Below are positions 25,163-36,299 of a stretch of 64,000 bases of DNA, in pieces (the stretch's first letter is position 1; every line of letters starts with the position of its first letter). A model generated the notes under the pieces. That model was not told the DNA's origin. It ran no database searches and was given only the letters and a program-made list of their open reading frames with translations. The stretch is from assembly GCA_032719365.1 (NCBI GenBank), contig CM064871.1, positions 59,222,416 through 59,286,415 on the forward strand. Direction: 5' to 3'. Source of the DNA: Prinsepia uniflora (lineage: Eukaryota > Streptophyta > Magnoliopsida > Rosales > Rosaceae). The translations under genes and the position numbers were made by a program.

Positions 25163-28100
25163 TGACAGGACCCATCCAAATCCCCCCGGGATTAGTGCGG
25201 GATGACCCTGCTCCCGTCTGACACGAAGTGTCAGACGAGGGATATTTTCGTCCTTTGCCCTCCCGGGCTATCAGAGTACGCTAGGATCCGGAGGAGGTAT
25301 GTGATATCTCGGTCTCTGCTACAGTCCACATCCGATGTCAACCTGAAGGGCAGTCAAAACATTGAAAACTGTGAGTGGACAAAACAAGAATTTATAAAAA
25401 AAAACATTTTAACGAGAAGACATTTGTACCCTTCACTAAAAAGCATGCATGCATTCGAAAACCATTTATCCAAAACAAACCATATGTGGGACGAAGCCCC
25501 AAAGCAGATATAAACCAAGGTCGAAAGGACCACAATGAAAACGACCATACGGGCCACTGCCCAAATCCTGTGCACACCTGTACACGCCACATATCATATA
25601 TCATATATCCATCACATACATATATATAAGTCACACAACCAATCCTGTCACGGTATCCAAAGCTACGCGCGTGCTACCCGGGTCTCAATCCGAGTCTTCT
25701 CAAAGTCAAGGTCAATGTCCGCAGACCACTGACCCTACTCGAGGTAATAGTAACCATAGCCTTCCTGAGAGTAAGGAACCCAACTGGGGGGTGACTCCAC
25801 TCAGTCGGTGCTCCGTGACTACTCCGGGGTCCACCCAGGCCAACGACCCTCCCCGGAGGAGATAATGGAAGTAAAGGAAGGTAGATGAACATATATATAC
25901 ATAACATAAACATTCATGACCGGTTCCCCTGAACCGTCATGATCCATAATATCCATAATCAGGTAACATGCTGGTTCCCATAAACCGTCATGTACCGTAA
26001 TAACATAACCGAGGTAACATGCCGGTTCCCATAAACCGTCATGTACCGTAATAACCAACAAGAGTTCATGCCGGTTCCCATAAACCGTCATGAACCACGA
26101 TACCATAACAACGGTTCATGCCGGTTCCCATAAACCGTCATGAACCTGGGAATCCATTTAAGGTTCCCTGACCTGAAATCAAAACCGTAAAGTGACTGGG
26201 TCTCGTACCCGAACATAGGACATCAGTTGGGCACCGTGCCCGATATCTGAGGTCATATGCCCGAGACAAAACCAAATGGGTCTCATACCCGAGTTTATCA
26301 TTTTGAAATCCAAATCCAGTTCATTAAATCAATACAGAAATACAGACCCGTATAAGCACCGTATAAGGCCGAAACCTCGAAATACGTGCTTATACGTAAC
26401 CACATAGAATTGCACCCATGGCATCATCAAACAAGTAATAAAACATATAATAAACATTTATGCATGCACCAATTTAGAAAACAAAGTCCACTCACAGACC
26501 GTCCGAGCTGCCGCTTTCGATTTGCGTGCCATACGGTTCCCCGAGCCGATCACCGTCACCGGGACTCCCAAACCTGTCCAAATCGTAATAGAAGGTTACT
26601 AACTACTTAATTAACCTCCCACTAAAGCCCCGTAATTTTCCCGTATTTTCAACTATTTTTAATCATGAACCTAAACCTTCCGATGCCCCGAAACATATCG
26701 AGACGGTGTCCGATTGACACGAAACCAGTCCCAAAATGTTCGTTACATCGAATAGATAATTTCGTATGTTGGAACCTTCCCCAGATTCCCTGCCACGCGC
26801 CCTCATACGCCACCTGAAGTGGCTGCGCGTGGGCTTCACGCGCCTGCTACAGTACCTGCTGACGTCATCACTGACAGCCCCTGACAGTGACACGTGTCAC
26901 GCTCCCATTGGCCCACTGTCTGACATGTCAGTCTGACATGATGACGTCATCAGGATGACGTCATCAGTCATCCCTGCCTCCTCGCGGGTCGACCCGAATG
27001 TCTGCAACCGGGTCGCCGTGACCCGCGGCTTGACCCAGCCGGTTCTCCGCCGTCCGACCACCAAAATGCTTCCCGTTTGTCCCATTTTCATCCTCTAATC
27101 CTAACCTAGAGTCCTATGACATCAAAATGGAAGGAAAACATCAAAAACCATACCTTCGAGCTTGGCCATGGCGGCCGTGACTTCTCCCGCCGTTCACGGC
27201 TGTTCCAGGCCGTCTAATGCCTCGAAACCAATCCCATTCATCTCCTGGGAGTCCTAGGAACCTCACCCAATTAATGGAATCAAGTAAAAACCATTAAAAC
27301 CCAATTTCGAATTTTTGAAATTTTCTTACCTCACGGGTTCTCCTCCGCCGTGTCCTCCACCGTGGGCCACCGTCCACCCTTTCCGTCCTCAGCCCTTCAC
27401 CCTTCCCCCACGGTCATTCCCAGCTCATACAAGTGATGAATGGTGAAGTGTGATTGTGTGTTTTGGTTTTTGAAGGAAAAGGAAGAAAATGGAGGATTAT
27501 GGGTTATGGGGTTTCGGGTGGTAAGGAACAAAGAAGAAGGGGATGGCTGATGAGAGAAGGAGAGATTGATGGTGAGGATTGATAGTTAGTTGGTAATGGA
27601 TGGTTAGGATTAATAGTTGTTAGGTTTAATTATAAAATAATTAAAATAATAATATTTAATTATTTAGATCCACATTTTGGGGGATCAAAGCAATGGGATG
27701 AGTGACACTTGTCACTCATCCATGGGGCCCACCAAAATATCCACCCAATCAGATTTCGCCGAAACATCCCCGTCTCGAAGTTCGTGCATAGTGAAATCGA
27801 ACTTCCGTGACCCATAACTCTCCCGTTTGAAGTCCGATTTCAGTGTGCCGCCTGCCTATGGATTCGTATCGTCCTTATCTACGTAACGGTCTTCAGCCCT
27901 CGGCCATCGGACCTCCCGGTTAAAAAGTCAACTTTTGACCTCCGATTCACCCAAATTACCAAAATGCCCCTAAACTTCCGAACGTCATAACTTCTTCCTC
28001 GAACGTCGGAATTGAACGTGCCACCTGTCTATGAACTCGTGACGTCACGAACTACGTCACGGTCATCGGTCAAAGTCCATTTGACCGCCTGATTAAAAAG

Positions 28101-28237
28101 TCAACGTTTTGCCACTACTAGGGGCAAAACGGTCATTTCGCATCGTTCGTCCGATTTCGCTCTACTAATCACGGATTAGCCTCACTGATCGTGATTAGTC
28201 ACTAATCTAATCTAGGAATTTGGCACGGGTCGTTACA
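25163..28237 (-). mobile_element. Solo LTR nested in another LTR, near-TSD GACCT/GACCC
   Basis: The reverse-oriented LTR starts TGACAGGACCC at 25163 and ends GGCACGGGTCGTTACA at 28237. Flanks GACCT (25158-25162) and GACCC (28238-28242) match at 4 of 5 positions, and the host LTR resumes directly after. Landmarks include the palindrome at 27695-27721 and TGACGTCA and CACGTG sites at about 26860-26970. Confidence 0.88.
25922..26146. repeat. 50-bp minisatellite in LTR
   Basis: Four units of 49-51 bp plus a partial unit, each opening GGTTCCCATAAACCGTCATG. The core can pair with itself (CCGGTT with AACCG) and is framed by CATG. Confidence 0.92.
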
Positions 28238-28612
28238 GACCCGCTTGGTTTTGGATTTACGGATTTTGATATTATACAATTGTGGTCTGAGTTCCCACAC
28301 TTGTTTTTGAGTTACGGGTTTTGGGCTAGGGCCCTAATGTCTTATTTGAGTAAATGTTTTGAATTGCTGATTTTCGATGCATGCATACTTTTTTGTCCAC
28401 TCACAGCTTTTAAATGATTTTAATGCCTTTTAGGTTGATCACTGATGCGGGCTGTAGCAGAGACCGAGACATCGCACTCCTCCACCGTTCCTGGCGCGCT
28501 CTAGGAGCCCCTTATGGGCTGAGGTATGTATTATCCCTTGTCTGACACTTTGTGTCAAACAGGAGCATGACACATCCCACGTTAATCCCGGGGGGATTGG
28601 GATGTTGTGTCA

Positions 28613-29425
28613 CCATATGTGACCAGGGGGACGCCGAGATAACACTTAGGCAAGAGTCCAGAACACAAAGGAAAACTCCCTAAATTTTCTACAGATAATC
28701 GAAAAACTCCAAAGTGATATGGCCGAAATGAAATCTAAGGGTGCTCAAGCCAAGCTTAGATGCTAGATGCTCAACGAATAATACACCAAGGTAGCCACCC
28801 AGCTGAAAACAGCACATACAAAAATCAATGCTCATCGAGCAAGGGTAGAGGCCGAGGAGGTCGAACGAGTTGTAGCCAAGTGTGTGGAATGCAACGAGCG
28901 CACCTGCTGAGCTACATGAAAAGAAAAACTCAAGTCACCTACCAAATCAACCGGTAAGATCTCTCGACTGCTCATCATACCAGATAAAGGGCAGATCGTT
29001 ACCAGGATCTACCGAGATGCATGATAGACCAATCTTCACTCGGCCCAATACAGCTGACTTACCCTTGGAAAAAAGGCCTTACTTCTCGCCTTAGGAGAAC
29101 AATGGCCGAGCGGCTACTAGGAGCATATATGTTTGGTCATCTTTCCTAGATGCCAACCAAGTAAGGCTCCCGTCACTTGATTCCAGGCCAATTGTCCTTA
29201 CAGACTCGGAGGGTGCTGATTCTTCCCAAAAAACTTAGATCACATCACAGACTGATCGGGTTAACCCCCATGCGATCGACCGACAACACCAAAGGTAGTC
29301 CAAAATGACCATGAGGCACCCCCCTTGCCGTCCTCTCAAAAACAAGTCGAACGATGTAGAACTAGAGACTAAGAGGCGGAAAGACTAACCCACTCTCGCA
29401 ACAGCCAAAATGAGGTATTCCCTAA
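28613..29425 (+). pseudogene. Tat-type gag remnant, N-terminal part
   Basis: A short frame at about 28690-28755 encodes a helix-prone, charged segment (IIEKLQSDMAEMKSKGAQAK) like the start of Tat/Ogre gag proteins, followed by many stops and shifts. The segment ends at 29425 where an LTR is inserted; gag-like sequence resumes at 34190. Confidence 0.5.
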
Positions 29426-29508
29426 TGATAGGTTAATTATTCCGCATCATTTTGATGAGGTTACATATCCATGTACTTATCTTTTGTTATAAATTGTGTA
29501 ATTAAATA

Positions 29509-29653
29509 GGAGAAAATGATCTATCTTGTGAGCCTTATGCAGATTGTCAATCAAAGGTTAAACTTAAGCTTATGTAAATGGGGAGAAAATGACCCATCTT
29601 GTGACCCTTGTGCTGATTGTCAATCAAATGTTAAACTTAAGCTTATGTAAATG
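29509..29653. repeat. 72-bp tandem duplication
   Basis: Units 29509-29580 and 29582-29653 begin GGAGAAAATGA and end AAGCTTATGTAAATG. They differ at only a few bases, so the duplication postdates the LTR that carries it. Confidence 0.92.
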
Positions 29654-31161
29654 GAATGGACCCATTTAGAGCTAAAAATGAAGAAAAGCCCCAACCAAGG
29701 TCTTTGTGCCAACCGCTCTTCCATCCTAGTGCTAGGCCTTATGCCTCAGCCATGTTCCTAGTTCTGTCCCAATATCGAGCCCATCTTGGAGATGTCCTGG
29801 TCTTTGCCAAGGGATATTATGTGGGCATGTTGTGGGCTTGTCTAAGAGTCTACCTAGAAGTCCAGGCGCGCCCGTGTACATTCCAGTGTGTGCTCGCCCA
29901 TGTGCCAGCACTTGGCCCAGGCCTAGTTTGTGCCCTAAAACCTTTAGCAATAAGAATTTCTTTGTGAATCATTCAACGACAAGGACTCTTTGACGCGGCT
30001 TGAAGATTTTAGGGATAAGGAACGTTCCATATTTGTTCGCGGTGATCAATAAGGAAAGTTCCCTATTTGTTCGTAGTGATCAACAAGGAAAGTCCCTATG
30101 TTCTAGCGATAGACTTAGGGCATAGATTTGAGTCCTTGTTTAACTAGAATTTGAGCTAGGGCTTGTCCTCAATTTAAGCCACGAATTTTATCATTCAAGG
30201 GGTCACCGTTTTCACCACCTATAGTCCCAAAGTTTTGTTAAAATTTAGACTTGCTTTTACTTAGTTTTAATTTGAGTATGATACAAGGAGCTTGAAGCAG
30301 TGGCTTGATCGTGTGTGAAATTCATCACTCATACTCTTTGTGATGCTGTATCTTCACTTTATTCATCTAAATTTTCAGCGCATACTTTCATTATGTTGTT
30401 GTTTAATTCAAGCATGTGTGAGTAGTTCTTTTTAAGGATTGGGGCTACCTGAAGCCCTAATTATGCATTGTTGTACTTAAAATTGTGATTGATTACCTCT
30501 GTTGCGTGAATTGAATAAGATTGACTACCGTTCTTAACGAACTCAATTGGTGCTTGTAAGAGTAGCTACCATATTTGGATTTTAAATGTAGATGACATGT
30601 GCTAGGTGTAACTGTCATATCAACTTATTAAGTGTAAGCATCAAGCTAGGAGGCATATTTCTAGTTTTAGATTGAACTCATGAAGGCTAGGACTATTGTT
30701 ACACCTTAGGTTAATGTGGTGTCATTAAATCCCCTTTGTGTGCAAAACATCACCAAAACTCTATGATAGACGCTTTTAGAGCATATGCCCTGCCTTGAGT
30801 ATACAAAGTAAGAGGGGATAAAGTATGTCTATTAAGCATATTCCCTGCCTTAGGCATGGGCATCTAATTCATGTCACTAAATAGAGAGTTAATGGAGTCT
30901 AATGAGGTAACAAGTGGTTAGGGTAGATGGTTAGCCCTAGTTCGACCTTTACAAAAAATCAATCAACTTAGTAATTTAGTTTACCTACAGTTCGAGAAAT
31001 CATGAACAAACCTCTCATTGTCTTTACTTTTCACCTAAGTCACTTTGATCTAACTTTTTGGACACCTCTTAAACAATTCCATGTGGGATCCACCTTTGTT
31101 ATGCCACTACACTCTTCACACGACTTGTACACTAGTATTACACTTAGAGGTTTTCGTAGTA

Positions 31162-34154
31162 TGTAACGCCCCGGAAATTCGGAAAATGTAATATTGTAAA
31201 ATATTGAATAAAATTACGTTTTTACCCCTGTGATTCGTTTGGTCAATTTGTTGACTTTTTGTTTGAAAATTGGTTATGACGTTCATCCCGAACGGACGTT
31301 GAGCGATGACCGTGACGTAGTTCGGGACGTCACGAGTTCATAGACAGGTGGCACGTCCGATTCGGACGAACAGGGTGAAAGTTATGACGTTCGAAAGTTC
31401 AGGGGCATTATCGTAATTTGGACGTTATAAGGGAAAAAGTTGACTTTTTGTTTGACATTTGGTTTTCATATGACTCAAAGACCGTTAGGTTCGTCTCGAT
31501 GCCCCGAGTACAACGACTGGCGGCACGCGTGAAGCGGACACCGGATGACCGAGTTACGGGTCACGGAAGTTTGAGGGCATTTTGGTCATTTGCATGGCGG
31601 TTACTGTAGCACCACCGTGAAAAACAGAGTGCACGGCCATGCCGTGGTGTTTTGTGCGTGCAAATTGTTTATGGCTTTAGTGGAATAAACAGGTGATTAG
31701 TTTATGGACTTTGAGGGTGTGGGAGGCATTCAGGCGTGTCTGGGCAGAGTCTCAGAGCACGGGTGAGGTTTTAAAATTGTTCTTGGGGACTGTTTGCGGG
31801 AAACAATTGCTCAGTGATCAGCGGATGGATTCCCACGGGATGTTGGCCATTTTGAATTAATTAGCTGAGTAGGGAGTTGAGTGCGATCATTTTGGGCATC
31901 AGTCTGAGGTTGTGAGACTGAGAGTGACTGAGAGAACTGTGAAGAACATTTTCGGGTTTTTGGGGGGAAAATTCAGAGTTCAATTCCTACGGGTTTTGGG
32001 ACCAATCAAGGCACTGAGGGAGTTTTCTGGGAGTGACAGAAACACAACCGTGCAAGAGTTGAAGAGTTTTGATCAGGGATTGCTCAGGAACTCAAGCTCC
32101 AGTTCAGAGAAAAACCAGTTGGAGGGAAAATCGAAGATCAAATTGTGAGGCCATTTGAGCGAAACCAAGGGCCGTATTATTCTTCTGGGAGCAAAAAGAA
32201 ACCGACCACATCGATTTCGAAGGACATCACTCACTAATTGGCCAAGAACTGAGGCCCCGGGGCCTGAGAATTTTCGAGCTTGAGGACGGCTACTTCCAGG
32301 TTAGTATTGGGTCAATTGGTTGGATGTTATGGTTCGTCTAGGTCCCCTTAAGCTACTGTCTGAGTTAATTGGATAATGGAACTGTTTTGGGCGAGTTCTG
32401 GATGAAGACTCGTTCGACTGTTTAAGCTTGGGTTGGTCGATTTAGGGACAGTCGAGGTTAATCGATCATACATAACTAAAATTAATGGATTAGAGAAGAT
32501 GATAGGATTGAAAACGGGAGGATTTAATTGAGAATTGAAGGTTAATTGGACGGGTCGAACACGTGGGTTGACGACCCGAATAACGGTAGTCGGGTGAAGA
32601 TGGTGACACTGTAGCAGTGTCACTGTAGCAGGCGCGTGGCCTTCACGCGCAGCCACTTTGGGCGGCGCGTGACGGCGCGTGTGAGGTCCTTTCCGATCAC
32701 GGTCAACTGAGGTTTTCTTCCTTTTAATGTTTTTAACATTTTATCTTAAGGGTTCGAGTTGGTCGGGAGTCGTTCGGGATAATTTCGGGAGTTCGGAAGG
32801 TTTAGGTCCTTAAGGTTAATTTCGTCGAAAAATCCGGAAAAATTAGGAAAAATCTTACGAGTTATTTGGGGATGATTGTAACCTTCCTTGTACGTTTTTA
32901 CAGGCCCGGACATTTCCGAAGCTACGAAGGAGCGCACGGGGCGCGATTGACGCGTCCTAAAACCGTGAGTGGACTCTTGATTTCCAAATTGTGCATGCAT
33001 GACTATTTTACTTAATTATCTTGTGTTTTCACTTATGATTATATGATGATAAATATGCTATTTCGGTTTTATGTGGTTTCACGCTTTTCGAGATAAATAT
33101 CGTATTTCATGCATTTCGAGGTTACGGTTTTCGCCTATGCATGAATGATGTTTTGATGAAGTCATTGGATATGATTATGCATGTTACGTATTTATGACGT
33201 TTGATTATATTTGTGAGGTGATTTCGGGAATTGCACGTTTTGGTATTTGCATGTGAATTCAGACACAAGTCCTATTTTGACAAGTTATTATTTCGGAACG
33301 AATTTTTGGAAAATGGATCATGATGAATCGTGTTTATAAATGGTTTTGGGTTTAAAGACCCGGTTGATTGTTGGATCTGGTTTTGAGTTTAAAGACCCGG
33401 TTAATTGATGACGGGGGCGGGCCCGGTAAATCGAGTTTAAAGACTCGTGAGTTTAAAGACTCGGTTATTGTGATACCCCCGAGGCCTATTGATTATGTTT
33501 TGAGTTTAAAGACTCGTTGTTATCCCGGGAAGGCCTGATATGGAGTTTAAAGACTCAGATGGATCCAACGGTTTAATTGTGATTATTGATTCACTTTTTA
33601 CTTGATTGCGTAATTAATGTTTCAAGATGACGTTTCTGGATTTGGTAATATTATATTATTTTACACGAGTTATGATGGTTTTTCTGCAATGTTTTCCATG
33701 TGTTTCGGAAAAAGGGATTTCGAATGTTTAATACGCGTTTTTTTTACTGGTTATGCATGCGTGTTGTAAAACTGGAGGGCGAACCCCGGATTCCTTAAAC
33801 TTTTTTTTTTTGCAAACCTTTGTTTCGGTCCACTCACATTTTGTTGTTTTAACTACCCTCCAGGTCGTGGTACAAGTTCGGGGGCTAGCGCCGAGGCAGA
33901 GGCAGAGGCATAAAGTTTCCGTTGCGGAGTAGTCAGTTCACATAGTAGGATTTGATCTTTAACTTGTTTTGTAATATTATGCTCTGTTAAACTAAGGACT
34001 TGAGGTCCAGTCGGTTGTATTTGTTTAATCTCCCTGTTCTGACAATGGGTGTGATGTAATATTATTTTGGTTTTCCGGTCTTTTGGATTCGATTGTCAGA
34101 CGGGAGCAGGATGCTTCCCGAATATCGAGGCGATAATCGGGGTGGGTCGTGTCA
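31162..34154 (+). mobile_element. Solo LTR (2.99 kb), TSD TAGTA
   Basis: It starts TGTAACGCCCCGGAAATTC and ends GGGTGGGTCGTGTCA, with a perfect TAGTA duplication at 31157-31161 and 34155-34159. The start is close to the chromovirus LTR (TGTAACACCCCGGAAATTC), so it belongs to that subfamily. It contains the CGTGACGT/ACGTCACG inverted repeat (about 31314-31337), a hairpin minisatellite and an acidic short frame ending at 33913. Confidence 0.94.
33348..33556. repeat. GAGTTTAAAGACTC hairpin minisatellite
   Basis: At least six copies of GAGTTTAAAGACTC or GGGTTTAAAGACCC. The two forms differ by a paired change (GAGT with ACTC becomes GGGT with ACCC), so pairing is kept. Confidence 0.88.
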
Positions 34155-34189
34155 TAGTACATCTATTGTGTTTGGTAAAACCTCTATCA

Positions 34190-35060
34190 CCTCGGTCATC
34201 CTCCAAAAAACAATCCGAGCGGCCTACGACCAGGGGCTAAGAGGTTGAGTGATCGGCCCACCCTCGTCGTAACCACCAGGAGAAACCCATGGGTCGTTTT
34301 CTAAGAAACAAGTTGAGTGGCCTACGCCTGAAGGCCGAGAGACCCAAAGATCAGCCTGGCCTACCCACTCATCTAACATTAATTGGAATGAGTAAGAACT
34401 TCGGAGGTTAAGAAAAAGCACACAACCGTTCCAGCATAGGGGAAAATGACTTACAAACCCTTAGTGGAAAGTACTAACCTATTCATGTATGACCACGAGA
34501 TAATACCCTTAAAGATCCCACTCTACACGAGACAGCGAGACCCAATCACTCATTTAAACAGCTATTAGTAGGCCGTAGCCTTCAAGGACCTCTCAGACAA
34601 GGTACATTGCTTAAATTTAAATTCAATATTAACTGAGGTAGCAATTAACTGGTTCTATAGACTCAAGGCTGGAACCATATACTCCTTTGAGCAACTCCAT
34701 ACGAAATTTCTTAACCAATTCATGATTCACACCCAACATCTGTTCTTTGCGAAAAAATTTTCCAGTTGAAACAAGTGGAAACAAAATCACTGCAGAAGTA
34801 TGTAGTCAGATTCAGTCATAAGTACTTTTAATGCGCTAAGACCGATGACAAGGCAGCATTCACAACTTTCAAGAGCAGCCTCAAAGAATCCCCTTTTAGG
34901 AATGCAGCTTATACGCAAGGTTGGTCCAACTATAATGAAATCATGAAATAGGTGGTCATACATGCCAAAAGTTGAGATGGTGAATGCAAGGCAGAGACCT
35001 CGACCCGGTTCCACAACCCGCTTCCATATCTCTGTCAATTCTCAACTAATTCTTGTAATC
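34190..35060 (+). pseudogene. Tat-type gag remnant, capsid part
   Basis: About 34590-34740 can be read as a broken frame with AINWFYRLKAGTIYSFEQL and FLNQFMIHTQ, which fits the retrotransposon gag capsid region. About 34795-34890 continues with DDKAAFTTFKSSLKESPF. Stops are frequent. This continues the gag begun at 28613, after removal of the nested LTRs. Confidence 0.6.
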
Positions 35061-35572
35061 TATACATCAAAATGTAGTTACAGAGTTCCATGAACTCAAT
35101 TATATAGTCAATTTCAGGAAACATTGCTTGCTTCGACCGGAATACGGCCATGGAGCTCCCAGCTCCGCCCCTGAGCTCTAATAATCAGACACAGTGTGTC
35201 CCTTCCATTAACGATGTCATGATTCAACTCGTAAAGTTGAGATAAACACTTCCCCAGCCTTATTTTTCATCGAATTGATCTCTACATCCTTCCCCTTTCC
35301 CAGAAACGAATGTTCCCACGAAGTAGTTTCCAAAATCCTATAGCCACGACCGTTGATGACACTTGATCTGCTTAGGACCCAATCAGTGGACTAAGAAAGA
35401 AAATTTCACAATGTTCTCATAGCCACCTCGCCTTCATGGAGTGGACATGGTGGGCTCCTAATGGTTTGGTACTCTTCCACCGAAAAGCCAGTGGGTTCCT
35501 CCCTTCCTATGTATTTTCACCCCTTCTCATTTAAACAACCATGTCTAATGGTTAAGGACACCCTCAGTGCTC
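35061..35572. other. Unassigned decayed retroelement sequence
   Basis: No clear frame or motif is visible. It probably continues the Tat-type element, but nothing in the sequence proves it. Confidence 0.35.
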
Positions 35573-35870
35573 CTCGGGTGACACTTGTCACACTTGGAAT
35601 TGGCAATGTCGTAAGTTAATGACTCATCAACTAACCAAATGACCAAAATGCCCTTAGTTCCCAATTTATCAAAATACCCTTGAACGTCTAGACCCATAAC
35701 TTATTTGTATGGCCTACATTTCATGTGTGTTGCCTGTCAACGAACTCGTAAGTTTGAGACGAACGCAACGATCTAATCAGAACTTCCGAGAAGTTCCTTA
35801 AATAAAAATTGACTTTTGGACCCTTAATAAAAATAAGGGTAAATACATCCTTTTCCAATTTAATCTATGA
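35573..35870 (-). mobile_element. Degenerate reverse LTR fragment
   Basis: GGTGACACTTGTCAC, ACCAAAATGCCCTTAG, TTGCCTGTCAACGAACTCGTAAG and AACTTCCGAGAAGTT match the fragment at 6110-6391 in order. Ends are not preserved. Confidence 0.55.
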
Positions 35871-36299
35871 AATTTCTGAGAAGTTACAATTGGATTGTTT
35901 AATGTTGAGAATCTAATTGAAGCTTCTTTTTTGTGTAATTTGTGTTTTGCGTACACATTCACAGTGTTTTTGGTGGTGCACGTTTCATCTTTCGGTGGGG
36001 TAGGTTGATTCACTTCTAATACAAGGGCATGTAGGGTGGGTGTTAAATGAATTGAACGGGGGTTTTGGGCATGGATTTTGTTTTTTTTTTGTTTTTTTAT
36101 TTTTTATATATATGTGAATATTTTTTAAGGTTTATTAAATTTTTAAAACTTTATTATTGTTTTCTAGGTGGCATGGAGATTTCATGTCAGCACTAAAAAA
36201 AAAGGCCCACAAGTGCTACTTGGGAATTTAACATATATTTAAAAAAAAACAAACAAATTGCTAACTGTGGATATTTAAATGGCGTGTTTTGATCATTTG
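35871..36299. other. AT-rich spacer, no gene seen
   Basis: T-runs and A-runs with short low-complexity frames only. The last five bases ATTTG are the left target duplication of the next LTR. Confidence 0.5.

Larger units (their letters stand above)
22668..28612 (+). mobile_element. Ty3-type LTR (2.87 kb), interrupted by a reverse LTR
   Basis: It starts TGTAACGACCGTTC at 22668 and resumes at 28243, ending GGGATGTTGTGTCA at 28612. The interruption is 25163-28237. The palindrome at 23023-23047, hairpin chain at about 24930-25080 and hairpin minisatellite are present. The target duplication is weak (TGATA against CCATA). It lies in the leader of the Tat-type element. Confidence 0.85.
29426..34189 (+). 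mobile_element. Older solo LTR (about 1.77 kb), itself split by a solo LTR
   Basis: The start TGATAGGTT (29426) and the end AACCTCTATCA (34189) form short terminal inverted repeats. Flanks CCTAA and CCTCG match only at 3 of 5 bases. Near the right end the phrase CATGTGGGATCCACC, then GCCACTACAC and CTTGTACACTAG, resembles the ends of long Ty3 (Athila- or Tat-like) LTRs. It sits inside Tat gag-like sequence. A 34-bp tandem pair lies at 30031-30098. No ORF is supported. Confidence 0.5.
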
